Of a stretch of DNA of 5,596 nucleotides, positions 1 through 5,596 are shown piece after piece. A program made the translations under genes and the position numbers. Position 1 is the first letter of the stretch. Each line of letters opens with the position of its first letter. The stretch comes from Dictyoglomota bacterium. GTDB taxonomy: Bacteria; Dictyoglomota; Dictyoglomia; Dictyoglomales; Dictyoglomaceae. The notes beneath the pieces are model-generated. The model was not told the origin of the DNA. It did not search any database and saw only the letters and a list, made by a program, of their open reading frames with translations. Location: contig JAKOUL010000063.1 of NCBI GenBank assembly GCA_029776735.1, positions 1 to 5,596 of the forward strand, written 5' to 3'.

Positions 1-732
1 AAAACTACTACCGTTATAAATCTTGGATATATCCTTGCAGAAATGGGGAAAAAAGTGCTTATTGTAGATGCGGATCCCCAAGGGAATGCTACCAGTGGAA
101 TTTCTTCTCTTAAAAGTAAAAAACCTAACCTTTATTCTGCTTTAATACAGGAGGTCGTTGTAGAGAATGTGATATATCCCCTTGGGGATGGGAAGAATTC
201 AGCTCGGAGTAATCTATTTATAATCCCTTCAGATATAGATCTTGCAGGAGCAGAGGTGGAATTAGTTTCTGCACTTTTTAGAGAGTTGAAACTGAAAGAA
301 GTTTTAGCTAAGGTTGTAGAGAATTTTGATTTTATTATTATAGATTCTCCCCCCTCTTTGGGTCTTCTTACTGTAAATGCCTTAGTAGCAGCGCATTATG
401 TTTTAATCCCTCTTCAGTGTGAGTATTATGCTTTAGAGGGTATCTCTCAGCTTATAAAAACCATAAACTTAATAAAGAAAAATCTTAATCAAAACTTAGA
501 AATACTTGGTATTCTTCTCACTATGTATAGTAGAACTACGTTAGCTCAACAAGTTTTAGAAGAAGCTAAAGAGTATTTCAAGGAGAAGGTATTTAATACT
601 GTAATACCGAGGAATGTGAGATTAAGTGAAGCCCCAAGTTATTCGTTATCTATCTTTGAGTATGCTCCTGATTCTGCGGGAGCAGAATCTTATAGAGAAT
701 TTGCTAAAGAGGTGATAGAACGTGTCTTCTAA
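1..732 (+). CDS. parA: ParA/Soj chromosome-partitioning ATPase (5' end missing)
   Basis: This is a ParA/MinD-superfamily ATPase that works with ParB to move or organise the replication-origin region; it binds DNA non-specifically when loaded with ATP. The reading frame is open from base 1 and its first residues, KTTTVINLG, are the end of the deviant Walker A P-loop (KGGxGKTTT). By comparison with Bacillus Soj about 15 N-terminal residues lie upstream of the window. In-window residues 21-30 give VDADPQGNAT, the A' motif with the catalytic-region aspartate, and FIIIDSPPS (about 110-118) is Walker B. The C-terminal part contains VIPRNVRLSEAPS, typical of the family. The ATG at 43 is internal and not the start. 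The gene ends with TAA at 730-732 and overlaps parB by 11 bases, so the two are translationally coupled. Family assignment is very secure. Whether it is the chromosomal copy is inferred from the close match to Soj. Confidence 0.96.
   Translation, partial: KTTTVINLGYILAEMGKKVLIVDADPQGNATSGISSLKSKKPNLYSALIQEVVVENVIYPLGDGKNSARSNLFIIPSDIDLAGAEVELVSALFRELKLKEVLAKVVENFDFIIIDSPPSLGLLTVNALVAAHYVLIPLQCEYYALEGISQLIKTINLIKKNLNQNLEILGILLTMYSRTTLAQQVLEEAKEYFKEKVFNTVIPRNVRLSEAPSYSLSIFEYAPDSAGAESYREFAKEVIERVF
709..716 (+). promoter_or_regulatory. Ribosome binding site of parB, inside the parA 3' end
   Basis: GAGGTGAT matches the anti-Shine-Dalgarno consensus (AGGAGGTGAT) over eight bases and ends five bases before the GTG at 722. 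It lies wholly inside the parA coding region. It decides the parB start, because no ATG with a ribosome binding site lies nearby and the resulting N-terminus is the expected one. Confidence 0.8.
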
Positions 733-1546
733 AAAGAAAGGATTAGGAAGAGGTCTTGAGGCACTCATTGAGGTGGATGAAGAGAAAGAATTGGTAGAGG
801 AGATTCCCATAGAGAAGATCGTCCCAAATCCTAATCAGCCCCGAAATACGTTGAATCCAGATACCCTTCAGGAGTTAGTGGATTCCATAAAGAATGTGGG
901 AATACTTCAGCCTATCTTAGTGAGACCAAAAGGAGAAGTCTATGAAATTATAGCAGGAGAAAGAAGATATCGTGGTGCAAAAGCAGCAGGACTACAAAAA
1001 ATACCAGTGATTATCAAAGAATTAGATGATCAGACTGCATTAGATATAACGCTTACTGAAAATCTTCAAAGAGAAGATCTAAATCCTATTGAAAAGGCAA
1101 AAGCTTTTCAATCTTATATTGAAACCTTTAAAGTTACCCAAGAAGAACTTGCCCAGAGACTTTCTATAAGTAGATCAGAGGTTACTAATTTTTTGAGACT
1201 TCTTCAGCTTCCTCCTGATATTCAAGAAGAGGTAAGAAGGGGAAATCTTACCTATGGACATGCAAGAACACTTCTTGGAATTGAAGATCCAGCATTACAA
1301 AGGATTATTGCTCAAAAGGTTATTAGTAAGAAACTATCCGTAAGAGAGACAGAAGATCTTGTAAAAACGAAAAAAGTAATAAAAAGGGTTAAAGATCCAG
1401 AAATTGATGCCTTAGAAGAACAGTTAGAAAAATATCTGGGGACAAGGGTCAAAATTCAGCCTAAAAATCCTAATAAAGGAAAATTAACTATAGAGTATAA
1501 AAGTATTGAAGAATTGGAAAGAATTGTAAGAAAATTTTTAGAATAA
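722..1546 (+). CDS. parB: ParB/Spo0J chromosome-partitioning CTPase
   Basis: This 274-residue ParB/Spo0J protein recognises parS sites, loads onto DNA as a CTP-dependent sliding clamp and stimulates ParA. It begins with GTG. The N-terminus, KKKGLGRGLEALI (residues 4-16), is the conserved tail that touches ParA. The ParB N-domain spans about 28-125: the C-motif GERRYR is at 79-84 and the ENLQRE..NP P-motif at 113-122, both contributing to CTP binding. A helix-turn-helix domain follows at about 136-165 (QEELAQRLSISRSEVTNFL), then the rest of the central DNA-binding domain, which includes LTYGHARTLL (176-185). The C-terminal dimerisation domain is about 225-274. Length and domain order are normal for chromosomal ParB. 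The gene overlaps parA by 11 bases and forms an operon with it. I saw no canonical parS site (TGTTTCACGTGAAACA-like) in the window, so its target lies elsewhere. Confidence 0.97.
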   Translation: MSSKKKGLGRGLEALIEVDEEKELVEEIPIEKIVPNPNQPRNTLNPDTLQELVDSIKNVGILQPILVRPKGEVYEIIAGERRYRGAKAAGLQKIPVIIKELDDQTALDITLTENLQREDLNPIEKAKAFQSYIETFKVTQEELAQRLSISRSEVTNFLRLLQLPPDIQEEVRRGNLTYGHARTLLGIEDPALQRIIAQKVISKKLSVRETEDLVKTKKVIKRVKDPEIDALEEQLEKYLGTRVKIQPKNPNKGKLTIEYKSIEELERIVRKFLE

Positions 1547-1550
1547 CATT

Positions 1551-1583
1551 TTTTACATTGTAAAAGGTTGTTTTACTTACAAT
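1551..1583. repeat. Interlocking inverted repeats just after parB (operator-like)
   Basis: TTTTACA (1551-1557) and TGTAAAA (1559-1565) form a perfect 7+7 palindrome around one central base, starting four bases after the parB stop. The right half also pairs with sequence further on: GTAAAA (1560-1565) with TTTTAC (1571-1576), and ATTGTAA (1557-1563) with TTACAAT (1577-1583). The result is three or four related half-sites close together. They overlap the -35 side of the promoter-like sequence at 1572-1599, which suggests a repressor or activator site. The stems are AT-only apart from one G-C pair and have no following T-run, so a rho-independent terminator is unlikely. The regulator is unknown. 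Confidence 0.45.
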
Positions 1584-1599
1584 ACCATGTTTATATAAT
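1572..1599 (+). promoter_or_regulatory. Possible distal promoter (P1) upstream of the PAS-GGDEF-HD-GYP gene
   Basis: A perfect -10 box, TATAAT, lies at 1594-1599. TTTACT at 1572-1577, 16 bases upstream, matches four of six positions of the sigma-70-type -35 box. Transcription would begin about 145 bases before the ATG at 1752 and give a long leader. In so AT-rich a region a chance match is possible. The overlap with the palindrome cluster at 1551-1583 makes a regulated promoter plausible. I found no recognisable riboswitch or convincing small ORF in the leader it would produce. Confidence 0.4.
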
Positions 1600-1611
1600 G
1601 ATATAAAAAGT

Positions 1612-1636
1612 ACTTAACTCTCTTTTAAGATTAAGT
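1612..1636. repeat. Short inverted repeat ACTTAA / TTAAGT
   Basis: ACTTAA (1612-1617) and TTAAGT (1631-1636) are perfect 6-base arms separated by 13 bases, between the two promoter candidates. A related TTTTAAG lies inside the spacer (1623-1629). It is either a weak protein-binding site or a chance product of AT-rich sequence. It is recorded because little else explains this part of the gap. Confidence 0.2.
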
Positions 1637-1686
1637 CACTATAACTCCCATAGATATAAAAAAACGTTAAATTTTGTTAAAGATCC

Positions 1687-1715
1687 TTGTCTACTTTCTT
1701 AATTAAAAGTATAAT
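1687..1715 (+). promoter_or_regulatory. Probable main promoter (P2) of the PAS-GGDEF-HD-GYP gene
   Basis: TTGTCT (1687-1692, four of six matches to TTGACA) is followed after exactly 17 bases by a perfect TATAAT (1710-1715). Transcription would start near 1722, giving a leader of about 30 bases. AGGAG (1740-1744) lies seven bases before the ATG at 1752. Spacing and position make this the best promoter in the gap. Confidence 0.6.
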
Positions 1716-1719
1716 TAAG
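1698..1719. repeat. Perfect 8-base inverted repeat overlapping the P2 -10 box
   Basis: CTTAATTA (1698-1705) and TAATTAAG (1712-1719) are perfect 8-base arms around the 6-base centre AAAGTA. The right arm and centre contain the -10 box at 1710-1715. This is the geometry of an operator whose bound repressor would block RNA polymerase. The arms are AT-rich and no T-run follows, so it is not terminator-like. No regulator gene lies beside it. Confidence 0.4.
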
Positions 1720-1751
1720 GGCATTATAAATAATTTTTTAGGAGCTATTAT

Positions 1752-3161
1752 ATGGGAAGAAATATAGAAAAAACCCTAAGAGATGGACCCCAAGAAGATA
1801 CTGTACTTGATGCTTTAAAAGAATTTGTAATCTTATATGATAAGGATATGACTATTCTTTATGCTAATAAATCTGCAGCTGCATCTTTAAATCTTAAAAA
1901 GGAAGAACTTATCGGGAAAAAGTGTTATGATCTATGGCATAGAGAAAGGTATATATGTGAGGATTGTCCTGTAAAAAGAGCAATGGGAACTGGAAAATTT
2001 GAAGAAGGAGAGATTACTACTTCTGATGGAAAATCTTGGCATATGAAAGGTTATCCTGTAAAGAGTAAAAATTTAGAAATTATAGGAGCTGTAGAAATTA
2101 CTCAGGAAATTACCGAAAAAGAGAAGGTGGAGGAAGAGATAAAATATCTTGCCTTTCATGATAAGCTTACAGGTCTTTACAATAGAGCTTTTTTAGAAGA
2201 GGAGTTAGAGAGGCTTAATACCAAAAGACAGCTTCCTATAACTATAGTCATGGGGGATTTAAATGGATTAAAACTTATGAATGATGCTTTTGGGCATGAA
2301 AAAGGGGATGAGCTTCTGAAAGCTATAGCTGAGGTGCTTTCAAAATCTTGTAGAGAGGAAGATATTGTGGCTCGCTGGGGAGGAGATGAATTTGTAATTA
2401 TATTACCAAAGACTCCTAAGGAAGTTGCAGAGAAAATATGTAATAGAATTAAAAATAATTGTATAGAATTTAATGCAGTTAATTATTCTTTTCCTGTACC
2501 TCTTAGTATTGCTCTTGGGTATGCTACCAAAGAACATGAAAAGGAAAATATTGAGAATATCTTTAGAGTTGCAGAGGATGGGATGTATAGGAATAAACTT
2601 GTGGAAAGAAGAAGTCTCAGGGATTCAGTATTACAATCCTTGAAGGATATGTTATGGAAAAATTCTTATGAAAGCAAGACTCACGAAGATCGTATAAAAG
2701 AATTAGTAGTAAGAATGGCAGACTTTCTTTATCTTTCTGATGTGGAGAGAGAATCTCTTATTCTTCTTTCCAGTTTCCATGATATAGGAGAGATTACAAT
2801 CCCTTCAGAGATTTTAAAAAAGGAAGATAAACTTACCTCTGAAGAATTAGATAGAATAAAAACTCATGCAGAGATTGGATATAGAATAGCAGAAGCCTCC
2901 CATAAGCTTGCTTATATAGCTGAATTCATATTATCTCATCATGAGTGGTGGGATGGATCAGGATATCCTCGGGGACTTAAAGGGAAAGAAATTCCATTAG
3001 TTTCAAGGATATTTTCTATAGTAGATGCTTATGAGGTTATGACCTCAGGAAGACCATATGAAAAAGCTAAAAGTAAAGAAGAGGCAATACAGGAACTGAA
3101 AAGATGTGCTGGGACCCAATTTGATCCCAATTTAGTAGAAGCATTTATTAATGTTATATAG
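1752..3161 (+). CDS. PAS-GGDEF-HD-GYP cyclic-di-GMP signalling protein
   Basis: This 469-residue protein, with no visible signal peptide or membrane segment, has three domains. A PAS sensor (about 18-120) carries C58, H63, C69 and C72. A charged linker (about 120-132) leads to a GGDEF diguanylate cyclase (about 133-285) with metal-site D169, K174, D178 and the signature GGDEF at 210-214. R201-E-E-D204 lies five residues before that signature, matching the inhibitory I-site RxxD. The HD-GYP phosphodiesterase domain (about 300-469) has E307, H311, H343-D344, H372, H396-H397, G404-Y405-P406 and D425. That set and spacing agree with the iron-binding HD-GYP enzymes. The usual HDIGK reads HDIGE (E347). 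It should therefore both make and break cyclic-di-GMP, with PAS deciding the balance; this balance is inference. Start is ATG with AGGAG seven bases upstream. The phosphatase gene follows after 17 bases, indicating an operon. Confidence 0.93.
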   Translation: MGRNIEKTLRDGPQEDTVLDALKEFVILYDKDMTILYANKSAAASLNLKKEELIGKKCYDLWHRERYICEDCPVKRAMGTGKFEEGEITTSDGKSWHMKGYPVKSKNLEIIGAVEITQEITEKEKVEEEIKYLAFHDKLTGLYNRAFLEEELERLNTKRQLPITIVMGDLNGLKLMNDAFGHEKGDELLKAIAEVLSKSCREEDIVARWGGDEFVIILPKTPKEVAEKICNRIKNNCIEFNAVNYSFPVPLSIALGYATKEHEKENIENIFRVAEDGMYRNKLVERRSLRDSVLQSLKDMLWKNSYESKTHEDRIKELVVRMADFLYLSDVERESLILLSSFHDIGEITIPSEILKKEDKLTSEELDRIKTHAEIGYRIAEASHKLAYIAEFILSHHEWWDGSGYPRGLKGKEIPLVSRIFSIVDAYEVMTSGRPYEKAKSKEEAIQELKRCAGTQFDPNLVEAFINVI

Positions 3162-3178
3162 GTGGTAAGGTTTTACTT

Positions 3179-3820
3179 ATGGAGCTTAAAGGCGTAATTT
3201 GGGACTGGGATGGAACTTTAGTAGACTCTTTCCCTGCTTGTATAAAAGCTACAAAAGAGATTTTTTCTTATTTTGGGATTGAACTAAACGAAGAGAGATA
3301 CAGAGAGAATTTTTCTCCTAACTGGTATGAAATTTATGAGAAGAATGGTCTTCCTAAGGAATACTGGGATAAAGTTGATGCTATGTGGAAAGACTTTTTT
3401 GAATATTCTCTTGTTAATTGGCGTGATGGAGCAGAGGAAAATCTTTCTTTTCTAAAAAATTTAGGTATCAAGATTGGAGTTGTCACTGCAAGTACTAAAA
3501 AAGATATTGATATGGAGATTCCTTATCTCCATCCTGAAAGATACGTAGATGAATGGATTGTATGGGAGGATTCAGAAAAGCCCAAACCAGATCCTCTTCC
3601 TCTTTTAAAAATGTTAGAAAAACTTAAGTTTTCTCCTTATAATGTAATATATATAGGAGATGCTCCTCAAGATATCATTATGGGCAAAAGATTAAGAGTA
3701 ATAACTTTTGGAGTATGCTCATTTTTTACTTCTAAAAATAAGCTTGAAGAATTATCCCCTAACTTTCTTTTTAATGATCTTTTTGAACTTTTAGCTTTCT
3801 GGAAAGATCTATTATTTTAA
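3179..3820 (+). CDS. HAD-superfamily phosphatase, phosphoglycolate-phosphatase-like
   Basis: This 213-residue haloacid-dehalogenase-fold hydrolase is probably a cytosolic phosphatase acting on a small phosphorylated metabolite. Motif I is DWDGTLVDS (9-17), with nucleophile D9 and acid/base D11. A helical cap of the Gph/beta-phosphoglucomutase type occupies about 18-82. Motif II is VVTAS (T103), motif III the lysine in EKPKPDP (K134 or K136), and motif IV GDAPQD (D161, D165). All catalytic positions are present and the length is usual for the family. W8 and W10 around the nucleophile, where F or L is commoner, are a small oddity. ATG at 3179 has GGTGGTAAGG (3161-3170) before it, and the preceding stop is 17 bases away, so it is likely co-transcribed with the cyclic-di-GMP gene. 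Substrate cannot be deduced; phosphoglycolate or a sugar phosphate are family-level guesses. Its last nine bases overlap the end of the opposite-strand icd gene. Confidence 0.9.
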   Translation: MELKGVIWDWDGTLVDSFPACIKATKEIFSYFGIELNEERYRENFSPNWYEIYEKNGLPKEYWDKVDAMWKDFFEYSLVNWRDGAEENLSFLKNLGIKIGVVTASTKKDIDMEIPYLHPERYVDEWIVWEDSEKPKPDPLPLLKMLEKLKFSPYNVIYIGDAPQDIIMGKRLRVITFGVCSFFTSKNKLEELSPNFLFNDLFELLAFWKDLLF

Positions 3821-5008
3821 AATCGTCTCTAAATTTTCTTTTATCTTCCTTATAAATTCCTCAGTATTTACATAATCTTTTACTGGTGGTTCTGCTAAAG
3901 GTTGAAGATCCTTGGTCATTATTCCCATCTCAATGGTCATTAAAGTTGCCTCTTCTAATTTATTAGCAAAGTCAATAACATCTGGAGTATTATCTAACTC
4001 TCCTCTTTTTCTAATGGCTCCTGTCCAGGCAAAGATAGATGCTGTAGGATTTGTAGATGTCTTATTTCCCTTTAGGAACTCATAGTAATGCCTTCTCACA
4101 GTCCCATGAGCTGCTTCAAATTCATATTCCCCTTCAGGAGATACTAATACTGAAGTCATAAGTCCAAGACTTCCAAATCCTGCTGCTATCATATCAGACA
4201 TGACATCTCCCTCATAATTCATACATGCCCATAGCATTCCACCTTCGCTTTTTATTATTTGAGCTACTGCATCATCAATTAAAAGATATCTATAATTTAC
4301 TCCAGCATTTACAAATTCTTCCTTTCTCTTTTCTACCTCTTCTTGAAATATTTCTTTAAAGAACCCATGATAAATTTTGGATATGGTATCCTTTGCAGAG
4401 AACCATAGTTCTATTTTCTCGCTTATAGCATAGTTTATACATGCTTTAGCAAGGCTTCTTATAGACTTCTCTGTATTATGCATAACCATAAAAATACCTT
4501 TACCTTCAAAAGAGTGGACTGGAAAAGTTTTATTCTCAGAGTTCTTCAAGACTACTTCTAAGTGAGAAGGGCTATCTATTTTATATTCAAAAGCATTATA
4601 TATATCTCCATATGCATGTCTTCCAATAACAATAGGTTTTTTCCAGCTTCTCACAAAAGGAGGAATGTTCTTAACGATTATAGGTTTTCTAAATACAGTA
4701 CCATCAAGGTAAGCTCTTATGGTAGCATTAGGACTTTTCCATAATTTTTTTAAGTTATATTCTTTTACTCTTTCTTGATCAGGTGTAATTGTGGCACATT
4801 TTACTCCTATTTTGTATTCTTTTATGGCTTTTGCTGCTTCTAAAGTTACCATATCATCAGTGTTATCTCTATTTTTTATACCTAAATCAAAATAAAAGAT
4901 AGGAATATCAATATAAGGAGATAGAAGTTCTTCCTTTATCCATTTCCACATAACTCTTGCCATCTCATCTCCATCAAGTTCTACAATAGGATTTTTAACC
5001 TTTATCAC
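3812..5008 (-). CDS. icd: NADP-dependent isocitrate dehydrogenase, homodimeric Thermotoga/eukaryote type
   Basis: This 398-residue enzyme oxidatively decarboxylates isocitrate to 2-oxoglutarate and yields NADPH in the cytosol. It belongs to the subfamily of human IDH1 and Thermotoga maritima IDH rather than the Escherichia coli type. Isocitrate-binding residues T75, S92, R98, R107 and R130 are visible ([23 protein letters not shown]). Catalytic Y137 and K206 are present, as are metal ligands D245, D268 and D272 ([10 protein letters not shown]). The NADP 2'-phosphate site reads HGTVRRHY, with R306-H307 equivalent to human R314-H315, so NADP is the expected cofactor. Length is normal for the subfamily. 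The start is GTG at 5008 with AGGAGG eight bases upstream; the N-terminus [14 protein letters not shown] is as expected. It is transcribed alone from a promoter in the 5009-5121 gap, towards the phosphatase gene, and the two 3' ends overlap. No other TCA-cycle gene lies in the window. Confidence 0.96.
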   Translation of the reverse strand: MIKVKNPIVELDGDEMARVMWKWIKEELLSPYIDIPIFYFDLGIKNRDNTDDMVTLEAAKAIKEYKIGVKCATITPDQERVKEYNLKKLWKSPNATIRAYLDGTVFRKPIIVKNIPPFVRSWKKPIVIGRHAYGDIYNAFEYKIDSPSHLEVVLKNSENKTFPVHSFEGKGIFMVMHNTEKSIRSLAKACINYAISEKIELWFSAKDTISKIYHGFFKEIFQEEVEKRKEEFVNAGVNYRYLLIDDAVAQIIKSEGGMLWACMNYEGDVMSDMIAAGFGSLGLMTSVLVSPEGEYEFEAAHGTVRRHYYEFLKGNKTSTNPTASIFAWTGAIRKRGELDNTPDVIDFANKLEEATLMTIEMGIMTKDLQPLAEPPVKDYVNTEEFIRKIKENLETILK

Positions 5009-5016
5009 TTTATTTC

Positions 5017-5022
5017 CCTCCT
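5017..5022 (-). promoter_or_regulatory. Ribosome binding site fixing the GTG start of icd
   Basis: On the minus strand AGGAGG lies eight bases before the GTG at 5008-5006. The near-perfect Shine-Dalgarno match and the conserved protein N-terminus support this non-ATG start. No in-frame ATG gives an equally good start. Confidence 0.8.
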
Positions 5023-5044
5023 TATAGTAATCTATTTTTTAAAG

Positions 5045-5073
5045 ATAATAGCTTATACCTATTAAAATAGCAA
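5045..5073 (-). promoter_or_regulatory. Probable icd promoter
   Basis: Read on the minus strand, TTGCTA (5073-5068, four of six matches to TTGACA) is followed after exactly 17 bases by TATTAT (5050-5045, five of six matches to TATAAT). Transcription would begin near 5038, about 30 bases before the GTG. The 17-base spacing and position make it convincing. The spacer holds a short repeat set: AATAG (5047-5051), CTATT (5059-5063) and AATAG (5066-5070). Confidence 0.6.
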
Positions 5074-5093
5074 GCTTAAAAGTGTAGTATAAT
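5062..5093 (+). promoter_or_regulatory. Possible promoter of the right-edge gene
   Basis: A perfect -10 box, TATAAT, lies at 5088-5093. Transcription would start near 5100, about 22 bases before the ATG at 5122. The -35 side is weak: TTAAAA at 5062-5067 has a 20-base spacing, and nothing better sits at 16-18 bases. The weak -35 overlaps the opposite-facing icd promoter, so the two promoters may compete or share a regulator. Confidence 0.45.
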
Positions 5094-5121
5094 CTTAAGA
5101 AAGAGAAAAAAGGAGGACAAA

Positions 5122-5596
5122 ATGGTGGAAACTGAAAAAAGCTGGTGGTTTAAAAATCCCACTCTTGTCCTTATAGAAAAGATCATCTCTTTAAACGGTA
5201 GTGCTCACTTAGCTATAACAGAGCTTAAAGAGAAAATTTACAAAATCTTATGGGAGAAATTTAAATCTGCAGGATGCAAAGTTATTCGTTGGAGGGATGA
5301 TGCTACAGAAGACCCTGTATATTCTCCATATGCCGTGATTATAAATCCTGTATTTTTAGGAGAGCTTCCTGAAGAGATAGAAAAGATACTTGGGGAAAAA
5401 GAATACGAAAAAGCTACTGAGGTCCTTAGAGAATATCTTCCTGAAGTGGAAGACCCTTTTGCTATAAGTATAGGTCAAAAGGTTTGTGAAAAACTTAAGA
5501 TTTCTCCAAAACTTCACCCTAATTTTATAAATATGGTCTTTATAAAAGATACTATAGATTTCCATTCTTTACCTTCAAAGATCAAAATTCTATTAG
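5122..5596 (+). CDS. Hypothetical protein, N-terminal part (runs off the window)
   Basis: The frame is open from ATG at 5122 to the end of the window: 158 complete codons without a stop. A strong ribosome binding site, AGGAGG (5111-5116), lies five bases before the ATG and a TATAAT box (5088-5093) lies upstream. Codon use matches the neighbouring genes. I do not recognise the family. The protein begins MVETEKSWWFKNPTLVL and is rich in Lys, Glu and Ile. It looks soluble, with no signal peptide or membrane segment. Predicted helices occur around 28-50 and 82-107. Other visible stretches are VIRWRDDATEDP (54-65) and SPYAVIINPVFLGELPEE (68-85), the latter perhaps a beta-strand followed by a turn. 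Two cysteines (C52, C122) are not paired in a metal motif. It is transcribed divergently from icd. Function and total length are unknown. The 69-codon opposite-strand frame inside it has no ribosome binding site and is a shadow. Confidence 0.8.
   Translation, partial: MVETEKSWWFKNPTLVLIEKIISLNGSAHLAITELKEKIYKILWEKFKSAGCKVIRWRDDATEDPVYSPYAVIINPVFLGELPEEIEKILGEKEYEKATEVLREYLPEVEDPFAISIGQKVCEKLKISPKLHPNFINMVFIKDTIDFHSLPSKIKILL

Noticed and set aside
43..45. ATG at 43 as the parA start
   Set aside because: The frame is open back to base 1 and encodes the end of the P-loop, which is essential to the family, so this Met is internal.
1551..1565. parS site for the adjacent ParB
   Set aside because: The palindrome lacks the CACGTG-centred core of bacterial parS, has an odd-length centre, and nothing else in the window resembles TGTTTCACGTGAAACA.
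1551..1590. Rho-independent terminator after parB
   Set aside because: The possible stems contain only one G-C pair and no U-run follows on either strand.
1600..1751. Cyclic-di-GMP riboswitch in the leader of the GGDEF gene
   Set aside because: The leader is nearly all A and T and has none of the conserved GC-rich core of GEMM-type riboswitches, nor a stable multi-stem fold.
3795..3806. CTTTC-TG-GAAAG hairpin near the end of the phosphatase gene
   Set aside because: A two-base loop is too tight and the stem is short and within coding sequence. It is not a credible terminator.
4562..4744. 60-codon plus-strand frame inside icd
   Set aside because: It lies opposite the conserved core of isocitrate dehydrogenase, has no ribosome binding site and shows an unlikely composition. 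It is a shadow.
4935..4943. DnaA box-like TTATCCATT, suggesting oriC near parAB
   Set aside because: It is a single imperfect copy inside the icd coding sequence with no cluster around it.
5356..5565. 69-codon minus-strand frame rich in Phe and Tyr
   Set aside because: It is antisense to the better-supported gene starting at 5122, with no ribosome binding site or promoter. The Phe-rich content is what antisense to Lys/Glu codons produces.

Overview
The window is strongly AT-rich (roughly one third G+C by eye). Coding is dense, and codon use favours AGA/AGG for arginine, ATA for isoleucine and A/T third positions. Lys/Glu-rich proteins, a Thermotoga-type NADP isocitrate dehydrogenase and an HD-GYP domain of the kind found in thermophiles suggest an anaerobic thermophilic bacterium. 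The overall look fits Dictyoglomus best, with other deep-branching thermophiles possible. This assignment is recognition from sequence, not a database result.

Layout. Positions 1-1546 (+) hold a chromosome-partition operon. A ParA/Soj ATPase is cut at its 5' end, the window opening inside its P-loop, and ParB/Spo0J follows, overlapping it by 11 bases. Positions 1547-1751 are a 205-base AT-rich gap with two promoter-like boxes and several inverted repeats, but no obvious terminator. Positions 1752-3820 (+) hold a two-gene unit: a PAS-GGDEF-HD-GYP protein with intact-looking motifs for both making and breaking cyclic-di-GMP, then a HAD-family phosphatase 17 bases downstream. Positions 3812-5008 (-) encode NADP-dependent isocitrate dehydrogenase, whose 3' end overlaps the phosphatase gene tail-to-tail by 9 bases. 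Positions 5009-5121 are a compact divergent promoter region. Positions 5122-5596 (+) hold the start of an unrecognised protein gene that runs off the window.

How they work together. ParA and ParB act as one DNA-segregation system. The PAS-GGDEF-HD-GYP protein is a second-messenger enzyme, and its PAS domain carries a Cys/His cluster that could sense redox state or a metal. The phosphatase is probably co-transcribed with it, though its substrate cannot be read from the sequence. Isocitrate dehydrogenase supplies 2-oxoglutarate and NADPH. Nothing links the four units functionally, and I see no mobile element, CRISPR array, tRNA, rRNA or clearly novel multi-gene system. The points most worth checking are the PAS cysteine cluster, the altered HD-GYP signature, the palindromes in the two intergenic regions and the unidentified gene at the right edge.
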